Below, piece by piece: positions 30,221 to 39,550 of a DNA stretch of 64,000 nucleotides. A model generated the notes under the pieces. That model was not told the origin of the DNA. It did not search any database and saw only the letters and a program-made list of their open reading frames with translations. The position numbers were made by a program, and so were the translations under genes. Source of the DNA: Euglena gracilis. Its lineage: Eukaryota; Euglenida; Euglenophyceae; Euglenales. Location of the stretch: NCBI GenBank assembly GCA_039621445.1, contig CP154954.1, forward strand, positions 5,805,919 through 5,869,918, read 5' to 3'. The first letter of the stretch is position 1, and each line of letters starts with the position of its first letter.

Positions 30221-30720
30221 GATTACCTTACCTCTGGGAGACAGCAGACAGGGAAAAGATACTTTTCCGCCTGTTCCAAAACCAGGACCGAAACGGTCGC
30301 TGGTGTCTGCCACAATGGCCACCCGAAAACCACGGGATGACCTGGAAAGACTGGCTTGGGGCCGTATTACGACCCCATACAGTCCGCGCAGAATGTGCGT
30401 ATCACATGCCGATTGACTTCCACCCAGGGAATGCCCCGCAGGTGTCAGCCAATCACCCAAGGATGAACTACTTCATCTGGCCAGCAACTCTGCCCAGGAA
30501 ATTCTGGGAGTAGCTGCAGTGGTTCCTCGCGGAAAGAGCGAGTGTAACCAAGCACACAGTCCCCGAAGGATGGGTTCGGGACTGGGTGGCACCTGATTTC
30601 GAATACGAATCGCCAGAAACCTGGCTCGTAGATAGGCCACCACCACCACAATTCCGGATGGTCCTTGTGGAAGATCCCTTGGATTCCCGCCATGATTATT
30701 GGCGGCTGGAACGGATGTAG
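30157..30720 (+). pseudogene. Copy C accessory protein, C-terminal module
   Basis: In register from about 30165: ARGWQIDGGAIRLAAEEAG, WCLPQWPPENHGMTWKDW, ANHPRMNYFIWPATLPRKFW, a TAG at 30511-30513, then FRMVLVEDPLDSRHDYWR to the final stop at 30718-30720. Copy E has the same module without the middle stop (PANHPQMNYIIWPVMLP, LVEDPLGDPQHDYWRE, 45775-46233). Function unknown; the NHPxMNY-IWP core is the best search probe. Confidence 0.75.
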
Positions 30721-31621
30721 TGCCGAAACGGCATTACCAGGCTCATGTAGGGTAAGTGCTTTCATGGAGCCTGGACATCCATATACTATATATATATACA
30801 CTGGTAGCGGAAATCGCTCAACAGCCCTGGGATGAACCCGGGTCTGTGTCATTCTGCGCTCTGGATGGAAGCATCCAAGAGCCCTCCCTCCCACCGCCAC
30901 CAGCCACCCCTCTGCCCGTGGCCATGCGGACGGAAACCGTCTGCAAGAGGTAATCGCCTCTTATTGCATCGTGAAGGAGCTACTGCTGTGAAGACCTTGG
31001 CAGCCGGGAAACCTGGCAAGCCGCTAAGTGACGCACAGCACACAGCGCGCACGCCGTAATAATAGGCCAACTTGTCACTTTTCGGCCCTAAGGCCTCTTA
31101 AGGCTGCCAGACAGAAAAAATTCTGTTCTGGCCTAAGCCAGCCCCCCTCTCCTCCCTACTTCCCCCCCCCCCCCCCGCAAAGCTGTCGCCGGCAGTCGGT
31201 TTTGTAAGTAGGCTTTTGTTTCCTAGTGCGGGTATGACCGCCTAGGAGCCCTATCCGGGTATGACCAGGATAGGAGCCTGCCCCCCCCCTTCCACACCTC
31301 TCCCCTCGGGTTTTCAGCGAATCGCTTGACCAACCCCGCGTGCCTTTGGCACACCCAAAGTGGGTGGATGGGACACTTTGTCAGGAAACCTGCCAAGCCC
31401 CGTTTCCCACAGTGGGCTTTTTCACACCCCACCTAAGCCGAAACGGCTAATAGGTAACCGCGAAACGCGGCTAACCTTTTGCGCGTTTTTGGGCTTTGGG
31501 TGGATGCCACTGTGCGGAAAGGAGAGACACCGAATGGAGAAGTGAACCCCACCTGGGGCAGCGTCAGATATCCTGACTGGACTGGGAAACCCTGGTCCAT
31601 GAAGGAAATCGGGCGTAGCCC
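30721..31621 (+). other. Copy C 3' untranslated region
   Basis: About 0.9 kb without a supported gene. It holds a TA repeat (30780-30800), a C-rich run near 31163-31178 and, at 31222-31274, two adjacent hairpins. Their stems are CCTAG/CTAGG and CCTATCC/GGATAGG, and each exposes GGGTATGACC (31230, 31257; 27 nt apart). The part from about 31330 resembles copy E 45180-45270. Confidence 0.65.
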
Positions 31622-31632
31622 TGGGAGAGGGA
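31622..31632 (+). other. Polypurine tract of copy C
   Basis: TGGGAGAGGGA directly precedes the 3' LTR at 31633. This is the expected plus-strand primer of LTR elements. Confidence 0.8.
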
Positions 31633-32067
31633 TGTGTACCAGGCACGGCCCAGCTCTGTAGGATATCTGCAGAGTGGGTTCTGTGACGGTCGCACCACTG
31701 TGGAAATCCACAGCTGGTAAGATCGTAGCAGACCCTTCTGGGATCTGCCCCTGGACACGTCAGCACTTTTCTCTCCTTCCCCCACAGGTGGTATTCTTCA
31801 CTGTCATTCTTCCAAAGTTTGACCATTGGTTTTGTCAGAGGGAAAAACCCTCGGAACATTCGAACTTGATCTCAGAAGAAACTTCTGAGTCTTTGCTTTG
31901 TGCTTTGCTTCTTGGGGAATTAGGAAGAAAAGGGGAAAACCACTTTTCGTTACTCCAAATACTTTTCCCTACCATAAGTAATAAGTAGGCTGCGCACCAA
32001 GGCGAAAGCGAAAGGCTTTTACAGAAAGTCCCAAAAAGGGGAAAAGGGAAAGCTTTGGACGTACACT
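31633..32067 (+). repeat. 3' LTR of copy C
   Basis: 435 bp, same length as 15207-15641, with 8 substitutions and no indel by hand alignment (about 98.2% identical). It ends GTACACT at 32067, followed by the GTATC duplication. Confidence 0.95.
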
Positions 32068-32072
32068 GTATC
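32068..32072. repeat. Target-site duplication GTATC (right) of copy C
   Basis: Second copy of the GTATC at 15202-15206. Copy B protease and linker sequence resumes immediately after it. Confidence 0.95.
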
Positions 32073-32624
32073 CCAGAATTACGTCAGAACCGTGGATTCC
32101 AGATTCGTATCCCCAGGTATCCGGAAAATTTTGCGGTTGGGGGTGGTGTGAGTGGTGCTTGGGGATGAGGGGTAGGACAATGTCCAAAAAGCATCCCAAG
32201 TCACCACCGCACATGGGGGTGTTGTCAGCCGTCGTAATTGTGGTCGGATTCTTGGCTTTCACCAAGAGAGGGGTTGGTATCAACCCGAACCGAAAAAGTA
32301 GTGCAATGCGACAACCAGTGTCAATGAGAATTTTGACTTTTGCACAAAAATTTTGGATTTTGATTTCCGCCTGGACTAAAAGTTCCATGGGGGGTAAGCA
32401 AAGTGAAGGGTCTGGCGAAAATACGTTTTCTTCCAGCTTTCCCATGATCCCTTTCCTACTTTGCACAACATTCCGAGCGGAAAGCTGGAGTGGGGGGTGG
32501 GGGACCCGAAAATTTTCCGGGTACCGACCAGAAAGGCAGATGGGCAGGAGGGGCAGGGTTGATCATGTCCTACCTCCATCTGTTCATCAGCCCAGAGGTC
32601 CGTGCTCTCGGACCTCGGGCTCCC
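32073..32624 (-). pseudogene. Copy B aspartic protease (5' part, cut by copy C)
   Basis: From the UAG at 32625 the frame gives MEVGHDQPCPSC (32579) to about 32465. A one-base loss relative to C and D then puts the protease core in the -1 frame (32466 onward): ILIDTGCRIALLF, DNTPMCGGDLG, YESGIHGSDVILGY. It is broken by copy C at 32072 and resumes at 15206. Copy E has the same base missing at the same place, so the shift is not private to this copy. Confidence 0.83.
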
Positions 32625-32627
32625 CTA
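32595..32627 (-). promoter_or_regulatory. Gag stop UAG with downstream hairpin (copy B)
   Basis: UAG at 32627-32625, 8-nt spacer, then the stem GAGGTCCG/CGGACCTC (32616-32609 with 32602-32595) and a 6-nt loop. Stem and spacer are identical to D and E; only the loop differs. Confidence 0.6.
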
Positions 32628-35600
32628 CTCCAGGTCCGAACCGGCCGAATAGCCGGCTATGGGCCTTTTAGAGGTATACACGGATTTCAACGTGCGCACC
32701 GCCATGCGGGCCTTGTCGAAATCGGTATCCTTGGTCTCATCCCCCTCCCTGCCCGAAGCCGGGGTGTCATCCTCCGAACAAGATATCTTGAAACCGACTT
32801 TATGGCGGTTGGAGGAGTGACCCTTGTCACTGCGGTTCATACCGCGGTGACGTTGGCCAGGGCAGGGAGAACGAGAACGCAGTCATTTGGATGAGTGGTG
32901 ATCACTCGATCCACAAAGCGAACACCGAGGTTTGTGTCGCGATTCTGGGTAACGGGGGGATCGGTTTCCCGATTTCCCGTCAAACCGTCGTGGTGACCGG
33001 ATATCCCGTCGACCATGACCGGTGTATCGGGGTTTTCCCGATGAGGATCGCGAAGAAGATGATCCGCTTCGCGAACGCGATCGCGATGTCTCGCGATGAG
33101 AATCACGCTTCTTGGCCGGGGCACCGGGTGACTTACCCCGAGGGGTACCATGTTTCCGCTCATCGCAGAACGGGATCCGGGGGCTAACACCACCGGAACA
33201 GGGACCCGATGACCGTGAATTGCCCGATTGGCGTGAAAATGCGGAGGAACCCGAACCTCGTGATGAGGTCGAGCCTCGCGGACTCTGAATACGCTTACGC
33301 GCATCAGGATTAGGACATTCCCGAGACATATGTCCCGATTTTTTGCACAAAAAGCACACTTTATCCGTGGCTTGGTCCGAAGAACGCGGGTATCGCGTTT
33401 TCGATCCCGTGTTTGGTGAAGTAGGTGAAACCGGCGATTTTTGCAATGCGTTCACCGAACCAGCCGGTAATCCACCGGTTGGGTGTGTTTTATACGCGGA
33501 TTGAATCTGACCAAGAAGCTGTGATAGCTTCAATTGCTTGGAAACGTAGTTCCAGCGTTGGTCAAGAGTCATTGGATGACTCGCCAACTCCTCACGGTGG
33601 ATATCCTTGATGAGGCTAGGCGTTAAATGCAGGAGAACAGCGTCAAACTGTTCGCGCATTTGCTTTTCACTGAGTTCATCCACTTCAGCGGCAAGTCCTA
33701 ACCATTTGGCATACCAAAGGTCAATGGACTTCCACTTGCGATCGGGTGGGGCGCATTGCCGCCACTTGGTCTCTAGGGTAATCCTAGCGACCAAACTTGA
33801 ACTGGTGGAAGCGTATTGCTCCACCACGTCATCAAAGGAAACGCGGTAGCGAATCACGAGTTGTCGTGCGCGCTCCTTCTAATCCCTAGGGAGGCAATCG
33901 ATGAATTCCATCTTGATCACCTCCAGGTTTGTGTCCTGGGTTGGCCCTTTTAATGCCCAGTAGTACTCCCAGTCCCGGAAAAACTGTCTCCATTTGGTTG
34001 GATCACCGTCCCATTGGGGTTTCACCTTATTCGCGATTGCGATGGTGCCCTTGAATTCTTTCTGAGAAACCCAATGACCCTCGGTGGTATTCCGTGGTTT
34101 TGGGCCTGGGTACGCTCGAGCACCAAGCGTATCCTTTCCGGATTCCTGTAGGAATCACGAGATTTCTGGTGAAGGTGAATCCTGGTACCGGAAATACGGT
34201 CGCAAACCCTGTTGGTCACCCGTAATACGGGGACTCTCCGGTGTAGGGGTATGTCGCGCATGCAACATGTGACCCACTCCCGGTGTACGGGTTTGGCTCA
34301 TTCCACGCACAAGCATGCAATGCTGTATTTCTTGGTGGAGACTTGGCGGAATCGCCGTTTTTTTTCTGAAAATTCGGTTCCCGTAATGGGAAATTCATCC
34401 GAAAACTGGGTTTGGGTTGTGGGCAAGGCCAATGGTGGCACAATTCGCGGACTCGCGGATTGTGACAATCGGGACACGGGTGGTAGTGGTGCATGTGCAC
34501 CCAGAGCCGGGTTATGGAAACGCGACTCTGGAACATTTGGCGCATCTTTGGCAATACATACTGCCGATTTGCGGTGTGAAACCCGCTGTTGGTTGGACAC
34601 ATTATCCAAAACCACAGACAAGTCATGCACACTTTGCTCCAAATGCTCAACGAGTTGGAGTTGGCCGCAAATACGGTCAACTTCATCCTCCAAAGCGCGA
34701 ATATGCTTGCGGTAACGGGAAAAGTCATCCAAGTGCGGAATCCTTTCGGAAATTACGGTAAGATCTTGGAAAAGGTTCCCGTGAGAATCATCCAATAATT
34801 GGAGTTGTCCCATTAGTGCTTTTACAGCATTTGACAGAGTCTGCAAAGGTGATGTTACCTTGGTTGGTGTGGTGGTGGGTGCAACCGGTGCAGGGTTATC
34901 CGACAACGCGGTTGTGGTACCCACGTGCAAATTTCCGGGTGGTGGCTTATCCAAAACGCGGAACCTCGCTCATCCAACCTGGTAATCTCACCTTGCGTGG
35001 ATCGGGCATTCCGATTCACCGATTGCTCAAGCCGTAATAGGCTGTTGCAGAAATCTTGCAATGTTTCCTGATTGTCAGTGAGCATGTTGTCATAAAATGC
35101 CTTGAAATCAGGGTTCTCGGTAATCAGGGTTCCCGGATTACCTGCATGCAAAGACTGCATTTCCGTCACTTTGGTAGACCCCGATGCATACCGGGTCTGG
35201 AGTTCGACAATGGCAGTCTGAATACCGCTAATGTCCGGAACTCGGTGGGAAAGTGCGGAATAGCTTTGTTGCAAACCCGCAATGGCCGATTTAATCCCGC
35301 CAATGTCGGATTGCAACTGCAACTGCAGGGAATCCTGCCGTTGTGCTACTTCTGCGACTTTCGCGCTCAGATTGGCTAATCCAACCCGATTTGCGTCACA
35401 ATAGCAGGTTTTCTTATCCAAGCGGGAAAGTCGCTCCTCCAACTGCCGCACATACGTGTGGGGAGCAAAATTCTCGTTGGCTTGTGACTGGAATTGCCGA
35501 AACTTTTCCGTTTCATCGCACAACTGCATAATGCGGTGTTGCGATTCATGGAAAGTTGCGGACAATGTGGTGAAATGGTCCATAGACACAAATCCACCAC

Positions 35601-36625
35601 TGCTGGGTGTTGCAGACGAGAAATCTCGTGCATGCAACTGTTGTTGCAAATGCAACAACGCAGATGAACAGGACTCCATTTGTCCCGATAACTGGTGTAG
35701 TGAGTCATGCAAGTGCAGAAACTTGGAGTCATTCCGCGTTTCCGCTTCATGCATGCATTCACTAATTAGCCGGAAGTTTTGCGGGAGTTGTTGGCGTATT
35801 TTGTCAAAGGTTTCCCGAAAGTTTGCAAGGTCAATACCCGCACTTTCGAAATTCCTCTGGCAATCTTTGCCAACTTCCTGCAAGTTATTCCAGCAGTATT
35901 CCAGCTTGGTGAAGACATGTTTTTGGATGTCCTCATCAAACCGGAGCACTTTGTTGAGTGCGGTTGCACAATCTGCAACGCATTGTTGCACATGGTTGAA
36001 CTGCCTCACAAGAGGGTGATCCCCTGGAAGCCGAGCAACGATATCCTGCATATCCTCAGCAGTGAGGAGCTCCCCAGTGCCCTTCCCATAGCCATCCATG
36101 GGTTGGAACGTACCAGAGAATTCTGGTACCACTAGGCGAGTATCCGGTTGCCAAGGTAGTGCGGGATAGCACCCAAGATCGGGTGGTGGTGGCAAAGCTC
36201 TGTAAGGGCTTGCCGGTGGACGAACGGGTGGTGTTTGAAAGAAACACCGGGTTTCCAGCCCACCATCACCAGACAAGCCCGGTGGCTGAATCACCACGGG
36301 TCTCTCCGGTGTGCGCAGCTGCACCATTGCCGCAGACAGAGGCGAATACCCCCGTTGTGGCAAGGTGAGTGCGGAACAGGCCGCATTAGCCTCTGAAGCC
36401 AATGGTGTGGAGGGCTCATTGCCGACCACTGTCAATGATGACAAATGTTGCAATCTGGACAATTGAACCAATTGTGCCTCATCGGCGTGGGAACTGGAAG
36501 AACTTTCACAATCTGGAAGAACTTTCACATAAAAGCTTCCAATCCCCATTTTCTTGGTCAATGTCTTGCAATGATGCCTGTAATAAGGTATAGTTGAATT
36601 GATGGTTGGGGCCTGTGCTTTGCAT
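32625..36625 (-). pseudogene. gag: Copy B gag
   Basis: The start equivalent to that of E is ATG 36625 (MQSTGPN). A short tandem duplication (CTGGAAGAACTTTCACAAT unit near 36500-36540) shifts the frame early on. The main open pieces are 36648-34855 (Pro-rich tail and coiled coil), 34954-34298 (coiled coil, Pro-rich) and 33857-32883 (capsid C-terminal half, knuckle CFLCKKSGHMSREC, uninterrupted SR tract, knuckle CSLCGSSDHHSSK). It ends in AGSDLE and UAG 32627-32625. The SR tract is cleanest in this copy. Confidence 0.87.
32883..33857 (-). CDS. gag: Copy B Gag nucleocapsid: two CCHC knuckles flanking an SR-rich tract
   Basis: 324 open codons. Residues 1-120 are capsid helices (SFDDVVEQYASTSSSLV, EVDELSEKQMREQFDAVLL). 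Knuckle 1, CFLCKKSGHMSREC, fits C-x2-C-x4-H-x4-C. Residues ~185-300 are Arg-Ser-rich (SRSRSRSGSSSSRSSSGKP). Knuckle 2, CSLCGSSDHHSSKC, has the same spacing. An SR-repeat tract between knuckles recalls splicing-factor RS domains in composition; a functional link is a guess. Confidence 0.85.
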   Translation of the reverse strand: MIRYRVSFDDVVEQYASTSSSLVARITLETKWRQCAPPDRKWKSIDLWYAKWLGLAAEVDELSEKQMREQFDAVLLHLTPSLIKDIHREELASHPMTLDQRWNYVSKQLKLSQLLGQIQSAYKTHPTGGLPAGSVNALQKSPVSPTSPNTGSKTRYPRSSDQATDKVCFLCKKSGHMSRECPNPDARKRIQSPRGSTSSRGSGSSAFSRQSGNSRSSGPCSGGVSPRIPFCDERKHGTPRGKSPGAPAKKRDSHRETSRSRSRSGSSSSRSSSGKPRYTGHGRRDIRSPRRFDGKSGNRSPRYPESRHKPRCSLCGSSDHHSSK

Positions 36626-36648
36626 TTTTCTGATGACAAAAACAGCAA
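34855..36648 (-). CDS. gag: Copy B Gag N-terminal half (coiled coil)
   Basis: 597 open codons. After an out-of-register start (to about residue 50) the frame follows E and C: TRCFFQTPPVRPPASPYRALP, TRLVVPEFSGTF, FDEDIQKHVFTKLEYCW, CSSALLHLQQQLHAR, EERLSRLDKKTCYCD, LQLQLQSDIGGIKSAIAGLQ. Long heptad-like helices suggest oligomerisation of a large Gag. I know of no retroviral matrix domain like it. Confidence 0.83.
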   Translation of the reverse strand: MLFLSSEKCKAQAPTINSTIPYYRHHCKTLTKKMGIGSFYVKVLPDCESSSSSHADEAQLVQLSRLQHLSSLTVVGNEPSTPLASEANAACSALTLPQRGYSPLSAAMVQLRTPERPVVIQPPGLSGDGGLETRCFFQTPPVRPPASPYRALPPPPDLGCYPALPWQPDTRLVVPEFSGTFQPMDGYGKGTGELLTAEDMQDIVARLPGDHPLVRQFNHVQQCVADCATALNKVLRFDEDIQKHVFTKLEYCWNNLQEVGKDCQRNFESAGIDLANFRETFDKIRQQLPQNFRLISECMHEAETRNDSKFLHLHDSLHQLSGQMESCSSALLHLQQQLHARDFSSATPSSGGFVSMDHFTTLSATFHESQHRIMQLCDETEKFRQFQSQANENFAPHTYVRQLEERLSRLDKKTCYCDANRVGLANLSAKVAEVAQRQDSLQLQLQSDIGGIKSAIAGLQQSYSALSHRVPDISGIQTAIVELQTRYASGSTKVTEMQSLHAGNPGTLITENPDFKAFYDNMLTDNQETLQDFCNSLLRLEQSVNRNARSTQGEITRLDERGSAFWISHHPEICTWVPQPRCRITLHRLHPPPHQPR

Positions 36649-36830
36649 AAACCCACAAAACTATGCAGTTGTGCTGGCACCAGCGGGGCTGTAACGGGTA
36701 ATACCGTACAGAGTCTTCCGGAGCCTGCTCGTTTGCTTAGACGTTGACTAGAAGCCGGGAGCTGACGCTGCGACCTTGTAGTGACGGTGCAGGGGCCCTC
36801 CGCTGCCAGTCAGCGTAGGATCGAACTAAT

Positions 36831-36974
36831 CTGCTACCAAGTGTAATACCTGGTAGCCTTTCTTTCTGTGAAGTATGTGTAGAATCGTAACCAATCTGCT
36901 ACCAAGTGTAATACTTGATAGCGTTTCTTTCTGTATGGGCTGTATGTGTAGGATCGTGACCTAATCTGCTACCA
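36831..36974 (-). other. Copy B leader: primer binding site and two tandem copies
   Basis: The primer site TGGTAGCAG (36974-36966) touches the LTR. Identical TGGTAGCAG motifs recur at 36904-36896 and 36839-36831 in units of 70 and 65 bp. Each carries TTACACT before it and an A/G-rich ACAGAAAGAAA-type stretch. CTACCA upstream of the inner copies could pair with TGGTAG. Confidence 0.75.
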
Positions 36975-37289
36975 AGTGTACGTCTGATTCCCAATTCTCC
37001 TTTCCCAATTCCCAAAAGCCTTCGCTTTCGCCTTGGCGCACCTACTTGGGAACTAAAAATCAGAGTAACGGAAAATCCCTTTTCCCACTTCCCAAGAAGC
37101 AAAGCACAGAGCAATGCAGGGAGGACGGACTGGGTGTCCAAGTCCGGTCCGGAGAAAAGGAAGGACAAAGGGAAAAATAAAATACCACCTGTGGAGAGAG
37201 AAGGGGCACCCATTAGGAAATCCTAACAGGATCTGCTTCCATCCTAACTTCCTCAACGGAAGGGGACAGAAGCATACGCCTGGTACGCA
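36975..37289 (-). repeat. 5' LTR of copy B
   Basis: 315 bp, about the length of the copy E LTRs and closely similar to them. Its inner end (AGTGTACGTC on plus) touches the primer site. Its outer end reads GGTACGCA where E has GGTACACA. The other LTR of B is missing, so no target duplication can be checked. Confidence 0.9.
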
Positions 37290-38608
37290 GAAGCACCAAA
37301 CACCCGAAACGGAATACCAAAAGCCGAGAACGCTCTCCGGACGTCCACCATGGAGGTGCAGAAGTCACACACAATCGAAGGGGGGTTGAACCCCTGTGAG
37401 GGTCCTCAAGCCAAGTGCCAGCCAGGTCCACCATACAACCTCTTGAAGCGCACATACTGACCCGAGCCTGGTGCTGTAGGAAACGAAGGGCCCGTCCACC
37501 CAATCCAGATCTCAACGACCAATCAGAATTGTGGTGATCGAGAACAGGATTACAAATCGCCTGTGCACCAGCAGCATGTCGAGATCTTTTCGCCAAGCTC
37601 ACCCCTCTTACCTGTCCCCGCACCTCTCACGGACTCTTTCTTCTGTATTTAGCCTCACTCCCCTGAACTCGTCAAATCCAGTATGCTGTGCCACTGGTCA
37701 GTGGACTCGGTTCGCCCCACCACCGTTGTCAAAATGCTGCTGTCTCTTTTGCACACAATGTCCGTATTTTGGCATTGACAGCTTTACAGTTGCTCAAGTT
37801 TGACGATTGTGTATTACGCCTGTGGCTGTGAACTATCTGCGCCGTCGACTTGGTCTATCACGTCAGTCCATACTTTACAACCATTTCTGAGAGTTAGCCT
37901 ACCAGTGGGAGGAGTCGGGGGTATTCCCCGTCACACTTGGCTTCCGTTTGGCCTCGTCACTGCCTGCAACTCCGGTCTCCGGCAGTGCCAGCTGCCACAC
38001 CAGTTTTCACTGTGGAGTTATGTTTTCTCTACTGGTGCCAATGGCTGTGCTGTGGTTGGCCCTGGCCCCCCCATGGTCCACGACGGTCATACACCGGTGG
38101 CCTGGGGATGTGCGCCTGGACGGGCCTTTTACTGGACCACTACTCCTACATGGTCATCCACCACAGCTGTAGCAGTAAATGTCAGTGGCCTACGTATTTT
38201 TTGTTTTGTGCATTGTGCTGTGTTCTTTTTCCAGTGTTGTAAAACCCCGTTCATACATGGGGGGCCGTGGTCCTGCCACAAACCCTCCCCATTGGGCAGT
38301 GGGGAACCACAGGAACACTGGCTCTACTTTTTATCTTCTTCCCATCTGCCCCGCCCAATTTCTCCAGATTTGGGACCCTCCAACTCTGAGAGGGGTGTGG
38401 CCACAAACAAAGACCTGCATCTGTGGTAGATGCTCCCATTGTGGGACAAGGCTCTCAGAAAACTAAATGCCCCACTCCTGCCACCCATGCAGGGAAACGC
38501 GGTTTTGGAACCCCCCTGGCGACTTCCCACAGACTTCCGGACGGTTCGGTGGGGTGCGGACACTGTTGCTCGCAACCTGCTTTTCTCGGAAGAGACACCA
38601 AACCCTGG
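37290..38608. other. Unassigned sequence between copy B and fragment F
   Basis: 1.3 kb with no similarity to the elements that I can see. A 209-codon plus-strand frame (37800-38429) is rich in Trp, Cys and Pro and overlaps other open frames; I do not accept it as a gene. This may be the only pre-insertion DNA in the window or part of an unrelated repeat. Confidence 0.5.
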
Positions 38609-39041
38609 TGTGTACCAGGCAGCCATTCTGCCATGGCACTGTGTACCAGCTTCAATGGGCTACGGCCTACAATTTGGCTACGGCCGGGCTGTACACAGTG
38701 ACATGGTTAAACCATAAGACAAAGAGAGAATCTCAGAGCTAGCGAAAGCTTAGCGAAAGTAACTGGTTCCTAATTCAAAGGTTACAGGGTTTGGTGCTTT
38801 GCAATTCTTTTTTAGAATTCTGAGGGCGAAGTCCCATTTGAATAGAAGTTTTAGTTCTTTCTTTTACAAAGCTCGAAAGAGCAAATATCACTTTCATATA
38901 ATGGATTGCGGTCCCAACATTTTTATTTGCCTTTGTGCTTTGCAATCAAAAGGGGAAAGGGAAACAAATGTTACTGTTACTCCCCCCTCGCGCTTTTCAG
39001 GAAGAAACCTTAAGTCGAAAAGCCGGGGTGGGACGTACACT
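38609..39041 (+). repeat. LTR of fragment F
   Basis: Begins TGTGTACCAGGC and ends GGACGTACACT like the copy C LTR, and is nearly the same length (433 against 435 bp), but most of the internal sequence differs. It is therefore a different subfamily or an old copy. Left boundary chosen by the terminal motif only. Confidence 0.65.
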
Positions 39042-39262
39042 TGGTAGCAGAGTAGGTTTAACGGTCGAACGACCAAACAAAAACTCAGAAAAAGGTTTCT
39101 AAGCACGGGCGAGGTGTCTCAGTGGCACAAGTGGCTACGGCTGCATCACAAAGCCTGTGAGCCCCCACCTTTGCTTACCTTTTTGGGTCTGTTCACACAA
39201 AGTTTTGTTATTTTTACAGTTTTTACGATTTTCACAAAAAATTTCCCAACTTTTCATCAAAA

Positions 39263-39550
39263 ATGCAAAGCGCAAATGCGAACAATGGAAACGCACCTAT
39301 TAACTGTGATTTGTTAATAGGTTCGCATCGTGGACTGCAGAATGCAGACGAAGTCGCTACGGCGACAGAAAAATTTTCCTTACAAGGGACGAATGCCCAA
39401 GTTGCTTTAGCGACACAAAATTTTTATTCACAAGGGGGGGATGCCCAAGCCGCTTCTGCGGTGGGTTTTTTCCGTACAAGGGGCGGACGCCCTAGCCGCT
39501 TCGGCGGTACCCCCCCCCACAACTGGGTTTTCGAACCCAAACCGCATTAG
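39263..39550 (+). pseudogene. gag: Fragment F gag start with 16-residue repeats
   Basis: MQSANANNGNAPINCDLL matches the MQST...LL opening of other Gags. It is followed by 16-residue repeats (ATEKFSLQGTNAQVAL, ATQNFYSQGGDAQAA) that degrade into the downstream tandem array. It ends at TAG 39548-39550. Only 95 codons remain of a normally >1,300-codon protein. Confidence 0.6.

Larger units (their letters stand above)
15207..32067 (+). mobile_element. Copy C: complete 16.9-kb Ty3/gypsy chromovirus-type element with accessory region
   Basis: The element has two 435-bp LTRs, a perfect 5-bp duplication, a tRNA-Met primer site touching the 5' LTR and a purine tract before the 3' LTR. In order it carries gag, UAG with hairpin, protease, linker, RT, RNase H, integrase, chromodomain, acceptor-like site, accessory region and 3' untranslated region. 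It is inserted into the PR-RT linker of copy B in the opposite orientation. The LTRs differ at 8 of 435 positions by my count, so it is one of the younger insertions. All its genes have nevertheless gained stops and frameshifts. Confidence 0.95.
6477..37289 (-). mobile_element. Copy B: Ty3/gypsy chromovirus-type element, split by copy C
   Basis: Read on the minus strand from the 5' LTR (36975-37289): leader with primer sites, gag, UAG, protease, then the 16.9-kb copy C (15207-32067), then the linker, RT-RNase H-integrase-chromodomain, and the accessory region, which is cut off at 6477. It has no 3' LTR. Without copy C and one copy of its GTATC duplication it is about 13.9 kb. Its closest relative here is copy E: similar LTR, the same frame layout around protease and the same lost start in the accessory region. 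Confidence 0.9.
38609..39550 (+). mobile_element. Fragment F: 5' end of a related element (LTR, primer site, gag start)
   Basis: A diverged LTR (38609-39041, 433 bp, TGTGTACCAGG to GGACGTACACT) is followed at once by TGGTAGCAGAG (39042-39052), the best primer-site match in the window, and a gag-like start at 39263. The rest of the element is absent. The sequence runs into a GC-rich tandem array and then into copy A on the opposite strand. Confidence 0.75.

Noticed and set aside
25291-30720. Accessory region as an envelope gene
   Set aside because: No signal peptide, furin-like site or membrane helix. The conserved parts are Cys/His-rich soluble-looking modules.
37800-38429. 209-codon plus-strand ORF as a host gene
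   Set aside because: Overlaps two other open frames, has low-complexity Trp/Cys/Pro content and no recognisable motif.
39108-39170. tRNA-like stretch (GGTGTCTCAGTGGCACAAG resembles an A box)
   Set aside because: No B box and no acceptor or anticodon stem can be drawn.
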